The translations under genes were made by a program, and so were the position numbers. A model generated the notes under the pieces. That model was not told the origin of the DNA and ran no database searches. It saw only the letters and a program-made list of their open reading frames with translations. Below are positions 16,485 to 25,669 of a DNA stretch of 49,846 bases, piece by piece; the first letter of the stretch is position 1, and each line of letters begins with the position of its first letter. The DNA comes from a virus, in the IMG/VR virus record IMGVR_UViG_3300034064_001188, positions 1 to 49,846 of that record, one strand, 5' to 3'.

Positions 16485-17339
16485 TCAGAACAGGGTTCGG
16501 AGCGTTCGCTTCATCCATCCGGTGACAACGCGGCGAGCAACGGGTCGTTTCTCCAACCACGCGGCAATCGCCGGTGCGTGCTCGTTGTACACCTCGCGGA
16601 ACCAATCCGGGGCGAGGAGTTCCTTCCAGAAATAGAACGCTTCCCACTCGTCCGGGATGCAAAGACGGGCGACGTGGCACATCGCACCACCGGCTGCTCC
16701 ACCAACAGACCCCGCAAGTTCCATGAGCGACTTGCCCATCTGCGTTGCCGTCTGACCCCACACGGCGGTCTTGCCCGGTGCGGTGGCGGCATTCGTCCGC
16801 AGCCCAATACGCTCAGACCGCTCGTTGCCGCGCAACCCGATGATGTCCTGCGGGGAGATGTCGTAATCGACACGGCCAGCCTGCGGAGTGCCACCGATGA
16901 TCCCTTGAAACCGGTCTCCGCCCATACGCATCAGGTCCAGCGACGTGCGCCCAAGGTCCCGGCCAACGAGGTTCCGACCTGCTGGCGATCCAGCAAATCC
17001 GCCACCCACCGAACGTGCCGCCGTGGATCGAAGGATTGCCTGCTCCACATCAGGTGGAAGCTCGCCGCGCATCATCGACAACGCGGTGCCGGTGCGCTGA
17101 CGCTGGCCTTCGCGATACCCTGGGATCGACATTTCCATCAGGCGTTCAAGCTCACCTTGATTGAAGGTGTTCCGCTTACCCTCCATCGCTTGGATGTCAC
17201 CGGAATACTGGCCGGCCTCGCGGATGGCGTCGCCGACGTTCAGCCCTGGAGTGTCGGCAATCTGCCGAAGCTCCTTCTTCGCCTTGCTCGCCGCGTTGGC
17301 AGAAAGCAATCCACCGACTCCCATCAGTCCGAGTGACAT
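16485..17339 (-). CDS. Probable internal virion protein
   Basis: Encodes 284 residues. It starts with a hydrophobic GLMGVGGLLSANAASKAKKE segment, followed by a long helical region (50-150), glycine-rich turns and a hydrophobic AGSVGGAAGGAM patch near residue 210-220. Short gaps (1-4 nt) to both neighbours make it part of the tail/ejection operon. The composition fits a small ejected virion protein. This is inference from context. Confidence 0.55.
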   Translation of the reverse strand: MSLGLMGVGGLLSANAASKAKKELRQIADTPGLNVGDAIREAGQYSGDIQAMEGKRNTFNQGELERLMEMSIPGYREGQRQRTGTALSMMRGELPPDVEQAILRSTAARSVGGGFAGSPAGRNLVGRDLGRTSLDLMRMGGDRFQGIIGGTPQAGRVDYDISPQDIIGLRGNERSERIGLRTNAATAPGKTAVWGQTATQMGKSLMELAGSVGGAAGGAMCHVARLCIPDEWEAFYFWKELLAPDWFREVYNEHAPAIAAWLEKRPVARRVVTGWMKRTLRTLF

Positions 17340-17342
17340 AAA

Positions 17343-18398
17343 TCAGATGAATCCACCGGTTACGTACCGAAACTTTGCCGAACCATACGGCAGGACGTTT
17401 ACCGTAGTCCGGTCCTTCGGGGAATACGTTTCCAGTTCCGCCCGCAACTCTCGGATGGCCTTCTGGAAGTTCACTTCCGCCTCTTGGTCTTCGTTGGCAT
17501 CCTCTTTCTGGACGGAGCGCATGGCGTACTTCAACGCCGTGAGGTTCTGGATGAACAGCCAGTCCGAATCGACAACGGCCGGGATCGGCTTTAACCGGAC
17601 GATGGCTTCAATGACGATGTTTGAACAGGACTCGTCCTTGGGCGCGCACCCGTTTCCCCTGTCTTCGCACCCGCCAGAATTGCACGGCCTCGGCAGATGC
17701 GTCAGGAAAGTACGGCGATACTCCGGGTTCTGGACGCTCGGCTCCCAAATGGCGATCTGCGTCTCGGTGCCATCGGTTACGGCAACACTGGTCAGCGTCA
17801 GTGAACCGGACGTAAGCGGTTTCTGGGCACCGGTGAGGCCGGGGATTGCGAACTCGTTGACGGTCTCCACGAACGGCGACGCAAGCGTCACGTACTCGCC
17901 GTCCACGTAATTGCCGGACACCGAATCCAGCGTGCGGATGGGTTGCCCGTTGCCGTCGAGTCCTTGCAGCAACACGCGTTTGCCAACGTCGGCAGCGAGC
18001 GATGGATAAACGCGGACGGTCGAGAGCGCCGTGAAGTCCCGATACTGGTACACGAGTCCACGGTCCAGAAGCTGGCGACCTTCGCACGCGCCTTCGCCAT
18101 CCTCGCAGTGCGTGGCCGGTGCGCGAACGTCTTCCTGAAACTCAAACCACTCGTTGCGGATGACGACGCCATCCTTGCACACCTGCAACGCTTCGACGTT
18201 CAGGACCTCCTGCGGCCACGTGATGCAACCGGCAGTCAGACAAACACGGATGCGCTTATAGGTGCCCCACCACTTGCCTTTGTTCGCCAACCGCTCCTGC
18301 GCCTCGTTGAGGTATTGCAGGAAACGAGGGTCGCACGCGGCGATCCCGAGGGATGCCGGAATGCTGGAGTTCTTGGCTTGGGCAAGGGTCTTTCTCAT
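17343..18398 (-). CDS. Tail tubular protein A-like adaptor
   Basis: Encodes 351 residues. The region around residues 27-60 (LNEAQERLANKGKWWGTYKR) is typical of podovirus gp11/tail tubular protein A-type proteins that connect the portal to the nozzle. It carries an insert with several cysteines (CNSGGCEDRGNGCAP near 242-256), unusual for a cytoplasmically assembled protein. The neighbour upstream is the tail-tubular-B-like gene after the fibre-type gene. Confidence 0.7.
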   Translation of the reverse strand: MRKTLAQAKNSSIPASLGIAACDPRFLQYLNEAQERLANKGKWWGTYKRIRVCLTAGCITWPQEVLNVEALQVCKDGVVIRNEWFEFQEDVRAPATHCEDGEGACEGRQLLDRGLVYQYRDFTALSTVRVYPSLAADVGKRVLLQGLDGNGQPIRTLDSVSGNYVDGEYVTLASPFVETVNEFAIPGLTGAQKPLTSGSLTLTSVAVTDGTETQIAIWEPSVQNPEYRRTFLTHLPRPCNSGGCEDRGNGCAPKDESCSNIVIEAIVRLKPIPAVVDSDWLFIQNLTALKYAMRSVQKEDANEDQEAEVNFQKAIRELRAELETYSPKDRTTVNVLPYGSAKFRYVTGGFI

Positions 18399-18399
18399 T

Positions 18400-19503
18400 T
18401 CACCATTCGATCAGGATTGCACCATCGCCACCTGCGGAAGCGTCGTTGTCGGTGGAGTCTTGGTCTCCGCAACCGCCGCCACCAAGGCGACCCGGTTCCG
18501 GAGTTTGCCCAACGTCTGCTGGCGTGGTGTATCCGCCGTAGGATCCTTGGAACGCGGAGGCTCCACCTTTCCCAGTGCTGACAGTGTAGAAGAAGTTACC
18601 CCGCTGACCATTGATACCATAGTCTGCGCCAGAGAACCCGCCAGCCGCGCCCGTGGTCAAACCGTTGCCGCCACCCTCACCAATCTGCGTGGTGTTGAAC
18701 GACGTGTTACCGCCGTTGGTTGCACCGCCGCCGCCGTAGGAAGACTCGCGTGCTCCACCTGCACCGATAACGTACGGGATGATCTGTCCTGGCGTAACCG
18801 CCCACGTCTTCACGCAGAACCCGCCACCACCACCACCCTTCGATGCGCTGTTGAATCCGCCGCCACCACCAGCGCCAGTCAGAGATACCTTGATGGAGAT
18901 GACACCTGCCGGGACGGTGAAGTTTGCAGCGCCAACCGTGGTGATGAGTTGCTGACCGCTGTTGCTGGACAGGCCGGAAGCGGATATTACCTGAAAATAC
19001 GTGCCGTCATACACCACGGTAAGCATCTGCCCAGAGATGATCTCCCCGGCCGCAACCTGCGATGCACCGCCCAGCTTCCGCAGTTCCTTCGCCCCAAGAC
19101 CATCGACGTTCAACGTCGCATTCCCCGTGTTCGTATGGTTCGCCTTGAACGTAAACGTCGTACCCGTGCGGTACGCCGTTGCCGCCGTCATGACCGGGGC
19201 ATTCGTCAGCGTGTACCCGTTGGCCGCACCTGCCGCCGTTGCGCTGTTGATGACTTCCGAGAATGGACGGATCCACGCGCCGTCAGCGGTACTCCATCGG
19301 AGGTATTCGACGGGGCGACCGTTGGAGTCGATCTTCTGCCACCACAGACTGGTATCCGTTGGCGCAGTCTCGGACGCCTCCCATTGGATGCCGCCGATGA
19401 TCGTGGCAACGATGGCCGCGACATACGCCTCGAACCGCTGCTGCTCGGTCGAGTAGCACGCGGGCGGATACAGTGTGCCGGCAGCAAGTTGGATTTCAGC
19501 CAT
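18400..19503 (-). CDS. Glycine-rich fibre-type tail protein
   Basis: Encodes 367 residues. The N-terminal ~130 residues (with the WEASETAPTDTSLWWQ motif) look like a virion-attachment domain. Residues 120-180 contain a beta-strand region with a VDGLGAKELRK segment. The C-terminal third is dominated by G-runs (GAGGGGG, GGGGGG, SYGGGGAT), as in glycine-rich tips of tail fibres and adhesins that recognise the host surface. Located between tail-tubular A- and B-like genes. Confidence 0.7.
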   Translation of the reverse strand: MAEIQLAAGTLYPPACYSTEQQRFEAYVAAIVATIIGGIQWEASETAPTDTSLWWQKIDSNGRPVEYLRWSTADGAWIRPFSEVINSATAAGAANGYTLTNAPVMTAATAYRTGTTFTFKANHTNTGNATLNVDGLGAKELRKLGGASQVAAGEIISGQMLTVVYDGTYFQVISASGLSSNSGQQLITTVGAANFTVPAGVISIKVSLTGAGGGGGFNSASKGGGGGGFCVKTWAVTPGQIIPYVIGAGGARESSYGGGGATNGGNTSFNTTQIGEGGGNGLTTGAAGGFSGADYGINGQRGNFFYTVSTGKGGASAFQGSYGGYTTPADVGQTPEPGRLGGGGCGDQDSTDNDASAGGDGAILIEW

Positions 19504-19506
19504 GGT

Positions 19507-21375
19507 TCAAATCGTGTACGAGTAATCCGGAGGCGCGGAACAGTACCCGGTGCATTGAATCTCAAGACAACCGGTTTGGCAATCGCCAGTCGGCGGCGTC
19601 GTGCAAACCGCATTCGTCATGTTGCCGTACTGGTTTTCCTGAACAGATTGTGCGACGACGACGAACCGCTTCATTCGGAGACGCCCTGTGATTTCGTACC
19701 GGATCTGGAACTCATACCCCAAACGGGTGAACTGGCCAGTCTGCGGGTCCGGTGTGTCGTGCGGTTGCGGCAACGACATGCGCGACCGTGATGCCGGTTG
19801 CAGGTACTTGATTTCCTGACACGGATACCCCGGCTCGCAGTCCCGGTACTTCGCGCAATCCGTCCACTCTGCCCACGGCGTCCAGCATGCGTTCTCGTTG
19901 GGGCGATACAGGACGTTCGCTGTGATTTCTCCGGCCACCTCATCGTACCACTGGTCAGCGGTCATGAGGCGTTTCTGCGCCAGCGGATCCCCGAAGATCA
20001 CGCTGCGGGTTTCAATGATCCACTGCGTTGCCACGTCGTCGGTGCCGTCGAAATCAAACGCGCCGTCCTTTGTCACCTCGTACAACCCGATGTTGTCGCC
20101 GTCGCCCAGGTTGAAGATGAAGCACCGATCCTGCCGACCGACGCGCAGGGTGATGACCTGCAACACACGCACCCCGGTCCAGACGCCTTCCCATGCGGGC
20201 GGATACTTCCGGCCCATGCCTGAGACGAGATCGAAGTCCAGCACGACAAGCCCGCGATGGTACACCCCGTGATTGTTCACGTTTTGGGGTTGAACCGTCA
20301 TGAGGATGCGGTTGTCGAAGTTGACCGCGCTCCCGGCAAACAGGAGTTGCGACGTGTCGTAATCCAGCGCCCGGTGCACCTGCCGACTGATGGGCGTGTT
20401 GCCCCACTCCGAAAAGTCTCGGCGGGCGTAGATCATGGAGCGCACGCCGTCGATGGAGCGGAAGAACAGGTCGCCGTTGACCGGGACGATGCTGGCTTGG
20501 TTGACGCTGCCGAAGTTCAGCAACGCGAACCGCTGGATGGGGTAGTCGAGATCCTTCCATGTCTCGCGATCCAGAGGAGCGGCGAATGCGTACACGGACA
20601 GTGCGGTGAAGACGAGCAGGTCGCCGTCACCGAGGGATGTGTCGATGTTGGCACCGAACGCAAGGCCGGTGATGGGACCGTTGGCGACAGCAAATGCGCC
20701 ACCCTCGTTCAGGAAGTCGTTTTCCGTGAACTGAATCACGGAATCCCGGCCTGCGGTAGTGGACCACACAAGATCCCCGCCGTAATACTGGGATCCGAAA
20801 GCAACCCACAACCTCCCCTTGCCGTACGCCATGGGACCACCGATGGGGACTTCCTTCGTGCCTCCGTTCAACCCGCCAGTGTTTGCACGCCGGGAAGTCG
20901 TGCCGTCGTACAGGAACGGAAGGTCCGTGCCGTTCTGCACGATGAGCCACCGTTCAGCTTGGCAGAACCACGCGGTCGGGAGGTTGGCCTGCGACGGGTT
21001 GCCGGGAATGGTGATGTCCTGCACCGTGAAACCGGCAGCCACGTTGATGAGGTAGATGCGACCGGAGATCGACACCGCCAAGTACGCGATCCCGGAGTCC
21101 GACGTGTACGTTCCGGCACCTTGGAACAGGCCGTCCTCGAAAGCGTTCTGCAATGGGACGTTGCCGCCGAAGTTCAACAACCGCTTCCACCATCCCGGCC
21201 GCGTCTTCGGGAATCCGCCGCGCACGGTCGCGTTCACCGCCCAAGCGAGTTGGTTCGGCTGGATGAGCGAAGGCGGAAAACCGCTGTCCACACCACCCTC
21301 GGCGGTGAGGAATCCGTCAACCAAGCGGTTGGGATCTTTAACCATGACTTGCCGGAACATGAGGCTTCTGGCCAT
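19507..21375 (-). CDS. Tail tubular protein B-like / tail nozzle protein
   Basis: Encodes 622 residues. Repeated beta motifs with GxLWVAFGS, YYGGDLVWS and similar segments suggest a propeller-like tail protein, as in the podovirus tail tubular B or tail stabilisation family. A cysteine-rich region near residues 520-540 and at the C-terminus is unusual. It starts only 12 bp from the divergent terminase start, so it begins the leftward tail operon. No ribosome site is clear. Confidence 0.65.
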   Translation of the reverse strand: MARSLMFRQVMVKDPNRLVDGFLTAEGGVDSGFPPSLIQPNQLAWAVNATVRGGFPKTRPGWWKRLLNFGGNVPLQNAFEDGLFQGAGTYTSDSGIAYLAVSISGRIYLINVAAGFTVQDITIPGNPSQANLPTAWFCQAERWLIVQNGTDLPFLYDGTTSRRANTGGLNGGTKEVPIGGPMAYGKGRLWVAFGSQYYGGDLVWSTTAGRDSVIQFTENDFLNEGGAFAVANGPITGLAFGANIDTSLGDGDLLVFTALSVYAFAAPLDRETWKDLDYPIQRFALLNFGSVNQASIVPVNGDLFFRSIDGVRSMIYARRDFSEWGNTPISRQVHRALDYDTSQLLFAGSAVNFDNRILMTVQPQNVNNHGVYHRGLVVLDFDLVSGMGRKYPPAWEGVWTGVRVLQVITLRVGRQDRCFIFNLGDGDNIGLYEVTKDGAFDFDGTDDVATQWIIETRSVIFGDPLAQKRLMTADQWYDEVAGEITANVLYRPNENACWTPWAEWTDCAKYRDCEPGYPCQEIKYLQPASRSRMSLPQPHDTPDPQTGQFTRLGYEFQIRYEITGRLRMKRFVVVAQSVQENQYGNMTNAVCTTPPTGDCQTGCLEIQCTGYCSAPPDYSYTI

Positions 21376-21387
21376 CTTCGTGCAAGG

Positions 21388-23160
21388 ATGAACGATTACC
21401 GGACGCTACGGTGGCCAACCACGGACGAGTTCCAGATTCACAAGGCCATGTTCAAGGCGGGCGGGTACATGACGGTCGGCGGCTTGAAGTACGGTGAGGG
21501 CGAGTGGTTTCACTTTCGGGGAATGGTCAAAGCCCTGTGGCCGAAGTTCGACTGGCACGAGTGGTCCGAGTTGCTGTTGAAGACCTTCGTGGAGAACAAG
21601 GAAATCGGGATCATGGGACCCGGTTCCAGCGGCAAGACGTTCTGTTCGGCGGCGTTCGCGCTCACGATGTTCTACTGCTGGCCCGAAGGCACGTCGATCA
21701 TCATGAGTTCGACGACGCGGCAAGGGTTGCAGCTTCGTATCTGGGGCGCGATCAAGGAACTCAACAAGGAGGCGAAGAAGCGGCGGTCGTGGTTGCCGGG
21801 GAAGGTTGTTGAATCGTCGTACATGCTTATCAACGAGGGCGACGACGAAGACATGAAAGTCGGTAATGACCACCGTGACGGAATCATCGGGGTGGCAGCA
21901 AAGGTCGGGGGACAGTTTGTTGGCATCTCCAACTACGTCGGCTTGAAGAACGCCCGCGTCATCCTCATTGCGGACGAAGCCTCCCTGATGGAGCGTGGGT
22001 TCTTGGATTCCGTGTCAAACCTGCGGAAGAACCCGGTGTTCAAGCTCATCGCGATGGGCAACCCGAAGGACCGCACGGATGCCTTGGGAACCGTGTGCGA
22101 GCCGCACCCCAGCATTGGCGGGTGGGACGGCGTGGGTGCCGAAGAGAAGACGCGGACGTGGAAAACGCGGGTGGACGGCGGCATCGCGGTGCAACTGTGT
22201 GGATGGGACACGCCGAACGCGAAGTATCCGAAGGGGGTAAACCCGTACCGGGGCATCATCACGCCAGAGCAGATCCAGAACGATCTGGATTACTACGGTC
22301 GCGATTCCCTCCAGTTTTCCATGATGAACCTTGGCATCATGCCGAGGGACGGTGGAAGCCGGCGCATCATCACGATGTCGCTCTGCGAGCAGAATGGCGC
22401 GTTCGAGGAACCTGTGTGGGCGTCGAGCGAGAAGATCACGCACGTCCTCGGGTTGGACGCCGCGTACTCCGGTGTCGGCGGCGACCGTTGCGTGCTGATC
22501 CATCTGGCGTTTGGACCGGACGTGAGCGGGAAGCAGATCCTCGCGTTCATGGAGGCACCGATCATCGTGCCGGTGACAGCGTTGAAGGATCACCAAGCGG
22601 AGGAGCAGATTGCGACGTTTGTCCGGATGTACGCGGAGAAAGCTGGCATCGACCCGTCTCGCGTTGGGCTGGATTCAACCGGACGCGGCACCTTGATGTC
22701 TGCGCTGGCTCGGCTGTGGAGTCCTGCGGTTGTCCCCGTCGAGTTCGGCGGCAAGCCCACGGACAGGCCGGTGCGTCCAGGTGATCCGAAGACCGAAGCC
22801 GAGGCGTACGGGAAGAACGTGACCGCGCTGTGGTACGCATCGCGTCTCGTCGTCGAAGGCAGGCAGATGCGGAAGCTCCCGCGTGAGGTTGCCGAGGAAG
22901 GCTGCATGCGTGAGTGGGGCATCAATCGGCAGTCGAAGATCGACGTGGAGCCGAAGGACAAGACGAAGGAACGCCTTGGACGCTCTCCTGACTTGTGGGA
23001 CGCGTTGGTGGTAGCCATCGAAATCGCCAGAAAGAACGGTTTTCAGATTGCGTCAGGAAACCGGGTGGGTATTGTCAAGCGCAAGACGCCCTCATGGCTG
23101 ACACGGGCTGACAGTAAGATGAGGCGGCTACGGAAAGAGCACCAACTTAGTTACGCATGA
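21388..23160 (+). CDS. terL: Terminase large subunit
   Basis: Encodes 590 residues. Residues 77-84 (GPGSSGKT) are the Walker A loop and 191-198 (VILIADEA) the Walker B strand of the packaging ATPase. The C-terminal nuclease domain shows the acidic LGLDAAYSG motif (about 353), a VGLDSTG segment (about 430) and PDLWDALVVA near the end. The ATG at 21388 is chosen over in-frame upstream starts, which would run through the divergent tail gene. AAGG lies directly before the ATG, too close for a normal ribosome site. Confidence 0.93.
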   Translation: MNDYRTLRWPTTDEFQIHKAMFKAGGYMTVGGLKYGEGEWFHFRGMVKALWPKFDWHEWSELLLKTFVENKEIGIMGPGSSGKTFCSAAFALTMFYCWPEGTSIIMSSTTRQGLQLRIWGAIKELNKEAKKRRSWLPGKVVESSYMLINEGDDEDMKVGNDHRDGIIGVAAKVGGQFVGISNYVGLKNARVILIADEASLMERGFLDSVSNLRKNPVFKLIAMGNPKDRTDALGTVCEPHPSIGGWDGVGAEEKTRTWKTRVDGGIAVQLCGWDTPNAKYPKGVNPYRGIITPEQIQNDLDYYGRDSLQFSMMNLGIMPRDGGSRRIITMSLCEQNGAFEEPVWASSEKITHVLGLDAAYSGVGGDRCVLIHLAFGPDVSGKQILAFMEAPIIVPVTALKDHQAEEQIATFVRMYAEKAGIDPSRVGLDSTGRGTLMSALARLWSPAVVPVEFGGKPTDRPVRPGDPKTEAEAYGKNVTALWYASRLVVEGRQMRKLPREVAEEGCMREWGINRQSKIDVEPKDKTKERLGRSPDLWDALVVAIEIARKNGFQIASGNRVGIVKRKTPSWLTRADSKMRRLRKEHQLSYA

Positions 23161-23579
23161 GCAATTACAAGGAACTGACATTGCAGGAGGCTGCGCTCGC
23201 TTGGGCGCAGGGCAAGCGGGTGGAGGCGAAGCGCTTCACGGACTCCGATTGGCTTCCGGTCGACTCTCCGGGAGAGTCAAAATCGGATCAGTGGGGGACA
23301 ATGGTATTTGGCTGTAGAATTGGATACGCATTCCGCCTCGCCCCAGAACCGCCCGCGAAGCCTTACCGCCCGTGGACTCCGGAGGAGGTGCCGGTGGGGG
23401 CGCAAGTGAGGTACAAGGGGAACAGCAAATCCATCAGGATGCTCATTGTGTGTGACCGTGAGCCTCACCTTCTTAGCGAATCCAGCCATTGGAAGCTGCA
23501 AGACTTGCTTGTGTCCATGGAACACTCCATGGACGGAGGAAAGACATGGAGTGTTTGCGGAGTGGAGGTTTCAGAATGA
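23157..23579 (+). CDS. Hypothetical protein
   Basis: Encodes 140 residues. It overlaps terL by 4 nt. The N-terminal half resembles short phage proteins with a LTLQEAALAWAQGK-type helix followed by a W-containing beta segment. The C-terminus repeats a W-S-M-D-G-G-K-T-W segment. No assigned function. Translationally coupled to the next gene by ATGA. Confidence 0.7.
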   Translation: MSNYKELTLQEAALAWAQGKRVEAKRFTDSDWLPVDSPGESKSDQWGTMVFGCRIGYAFRLAPEPPAKPYRPWTPEEVPVGAQVRYKGNSKSIRMLIVCDREPHLLSESSHWKLQDLLVSMEHSMDGGKTWSVCGVEVSE

Positions 23580-23875
23580 TCTCAATCCGAATCACCCGCG
23601 AGAAGGTTGCCAAGGAGCACTGCTACCAAGGCAACAAAGGAACCTACTTGGATATGGTCCTGTTCGATAACCGAGAAGGCAAGGATCAGTACGGCAACGA
23701 CGGGTTTGTCGTTCAGTCGGTTTCCAAGGAGGCGCGTCAACAAGGCATCAAGGGGCCGATCATCGGGAATTGGAAGCGGGTCGGTGAGGACGCACCAAAG
23801 CCGAAAGCGGCGACAGCGGCACCGAAGGCTGCAACGGAGAAGCAAGACGACCCGGATTCCGATATACCTTTCTAG
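23576..23875 (+). CDS. Probable single-stranded DNA-binding protein
   Basis: Encodes 99 residues. The N-terminal ~65 residues (YLDMVLFDN, GKDQYGNDGFVVQSVSKE, GPIIGNWKR) match a small phage family I associate with OB-like single-strand binding. A P-A-K linker leads to an acidic DPDSDIPF tail, the C-terminal tip by which bacterial SSBs recruit partner proteins. It would protect ssDNA during replication or recombination, yet it sits in the packaging/head block. Confidence 0.75.
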   Translation: MISIRITREKVAKEHCYQGNKGTYLDMVLFDNREGKDQYGNDGFVVQSVSKEARQQGIKGPIIGNWKRVGEDAPKPKAATAAPKAATEKQDDPDSDIPF

Positions 23876-23879
23876 TGTC

Positions 23880-24167
23880 ATGACCCTCAAACGCAACGAA
23901 ACCCCACCTAGCGGTTGGAAGTACCACCAGCCTGAGACCAACTGGAACATGCCGAACCCTGTGGCCCAGTCATGGGAATCGGCGGTGCAGGAGATCATCA
24001 AGCATCGCGAGGCCAACGCGGTGTTGAAGAAACGCGCCAACGTGTTGCAGGTGGAGAAGGACCTTGAGGCGTTTACGCTGGCGAGGTTCCCGCAGGAAAC
24101 GAAGTCACTCATCGAACCGAATGAACCTCCAAGACGCAAAGGATGCCGTACGTGTGGGAGTAGGTGA
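23880..24167 (+). CDS. Small phage protein with C-terminal CxxC
   Basis: Encodes 95 residues. The N-terminus (NETPPSGWKYHQPET) and a central helix rich in A, K and E resemble a small phage family often found beside SSB or replication genes. It ends with C-R-T-C. Its ATG overlaps a TGTCATGAC sequence (23876-23884), nearly the palindrome seen at 104 and 31356. Function unknown. Confidence 0.65.
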   Translation: MTLKRNETPPSGWKYHQPETNWNMPNPVAQSWESAVQEIIKHREANAVLKKRANVLQVEKDLEAFTLARFPQETKSLIEPNEPPRRKGCRTCGSR

Positions 24168-24369
24168 GCCGAATCCGGATTATGTGAATTCACCGATGGT
24201 GTGCCACGTAATCACGCGGGAAGGTGTTCAAACGATCAGACCAAATCCAAACCCATACCTCGCTTGGGCCGAAAGCCTGAATCAAAGGTTGTGCAATTAC
24301 TACGCTATTACACGGTACGGCACCATCCCGGAAGGCGACTGGTTACTCCCAATCTTTTATGCTCGGTGA
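24121..24369 (+). CDS. Hypothetical protein
   Basis: Encodes 82 residues from the ATG at 24121, overlapping the preceding gene by 47 nt. Residues 1-15 form a helix; the rest is mixed. Rich in N, P and Y. No family is recognised. It overlaps the next gene's start by 11 nt. Lower GC than its neighbours. Confidence 0.55.
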   Translation: MNLQDAKDAVRVGVGEPNPDYVNSPMVCHVITREGVQTIRPNPNPYLAWAESLNQRLCNYYAITRYGTIPEGDWLLPIFYAR

Positions 24370-25669
24370 TCTGATCCAGCGAATCCGTAACGACACCAAC
24401 GGCCTTCGCATCCTCGCCGATTGGGTCGGGAACAACCGCGAGCCTGTGGATCGTGCGCTGGCTCGAAAGCGTGCGGACGTGTGCATCGCGTGTCCGCGCA
24501 ATCAGGTTGGGCCTGCGTTTGAGCGTGCGACTGCGGAGTTGATCCTTGAACAGGAGAACCTTCGCAAGGGCAACGCGCTGACGACGCCGGTGGACAAGCA
24601 GTTACAGTCCTGCAACGTGTGCGGATGCCACCTGAAACTCAAAGTGTGGGTGCCGATCCAGCATATCGCGCCACGGTCGAGGTTGCGGGACTTCCCGGCG
24701 CATTGTTGGATTCAGACGGAGGCGAAGGAGAAGTTGGCGAGGGAGGTGGCGGAGTTGAAGGGCGCACCCGTCCCGGAGATTCCGAAGCCTGTTGCGCCGG
24801 CGATTGTCGGCACGCGCCCGAAGGTGCAGACGTTCGATGTGACCGTGGATCGTCAGGACGCGTTGGGCGATTCGATCCTCGCGAGTGCCGTGTGCTCCAT
24901 GCTTCACGCCGAGGGCTACAAGGTTGGCTTCTGGACCGCGCCAGGTATCCGACCGATCTACGAGAATCACCCGCACCTCATGCCGGTGGACGGATGCAGT
25001 GGTGTTCACGTCAACCTGAACGGGGCGTTTGAGCGCGAGGAAGACCGCCGAGGCGTGAATCGCCGGCAGTCGTACTTTGACCGTGCGGCGTCGGAGTTGG
25101 CCAAGGGTGGAATCGTCCTGTCCGCAAAGAGCCTTCCGAGATCGACGCTTTCTCCAGACCCGACCGAACAGTCGGACGCCATCATCAAACTCATCGGGTT
25201 GCCGCGTCCGTTCGTCGCCATCAGTCCCGGCTCGCACATGTGGGCGAACCGTAAGATCCCGAACTACATCTGGTCGGAAGTTTGCGCTGGCATCGAAGGC
25301 ACACCAATCTGGGTTGGCAAGTGGGACGCTCCGGAAGGCGTTTTCGACGCCAAGGTGCGGACGTTGAAGCAACTCGTCGCGATGCTGTCAGTGTGCGATT
25401 CCTGCATCACGGCGGACACCGGGCCGATGCACGTTGCGCTGGCGCTTGGCGTGCGGACAACCGTTGTCGAAGGACCGTTCCGCGCAGAACTCATGCTGCA
25501 TCCGGACGACCCGTGGAAGAGCGTGTCAGCAAACATCGGATGCATCGGGTGCGCTGAATTCGTTTGCCCGCTGACGGAAGGAAAGAACCTGTGCGTAAGA
25601 CCGAATCCGAAATCAATTATTGAAGCTCATGAACGAAACCAGCAAAGCGATGCGGCGACGGTGGTGTGA
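24359..25669 (+). CDS. Zinc-ribbon plus GT9-type glycosyltransferase fusion
   Basis: Encodes 436 residues. Residues 40-110 hold CIACP and CNVCGC cysteine pairs plus a later cysteine, a small zinc-binding domain. Residues ~165-425 resemble family 9 glycosyltransferases (heptosyltransferase type): a DALGDSILASAVCSMLHAEG nucleotide-binding loop, ISPGSHMWANRKIPNY, and the CITADTGPMHVALALGV signature near 345-362. GT9 enzymes transfer sugars from nucleotide-sugar donors. It heads a cassette with a methyltransferase and another glycosyltransferase. Confidence 0.78.
   Translation: MLGDLIQRIRNDTNGLRILADWVGNNREPVDRALARKRADVCIACPRNQVGPAFERATAELILEQENLRKGNALTTPVDKQLQSCNVCGCHLKLKVWVPIQHIAPRSRLRDFPAHCWIQTEAKEKLAREVAELKGAPVPEIPKPVAPAIVGTRPKVQTFDVTVDRQDALGDSILASAVCSMLHAEGYKVGFWTAPGIRPIYENHPHLMPVDGCSGVHVNLNGAFEREEDRRGVNRRQSYFDRAASELAKGGIVLSAKSLPRSTLSPDPTEQSDAIIKLIGLPRPFVAISPGSHMWANRKIPNYIWSEVCAGIEGTPIWVGKWDAPEGVFDAKVRTLKQLVAMLSVCDSCITADTGPMHVALALGVRTTVVEGPFRAELMLHPDDPWKSVSANIGCIGCAEFVCPLTEGKNLCVRPNPKSIIEAHERNQQSDAATVV

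Noticed and set aside
20257-21387. In-frame extension upstream of the terminase
   Set aside because: Would run antisense through most of the tail-tubular-B-like gene; the Walker A spacing fits a start at 21388.
21406-23018. Several - strand frames within terL
   Set aside because: Antisense to a gene with clear Walker and nuclease motifs.
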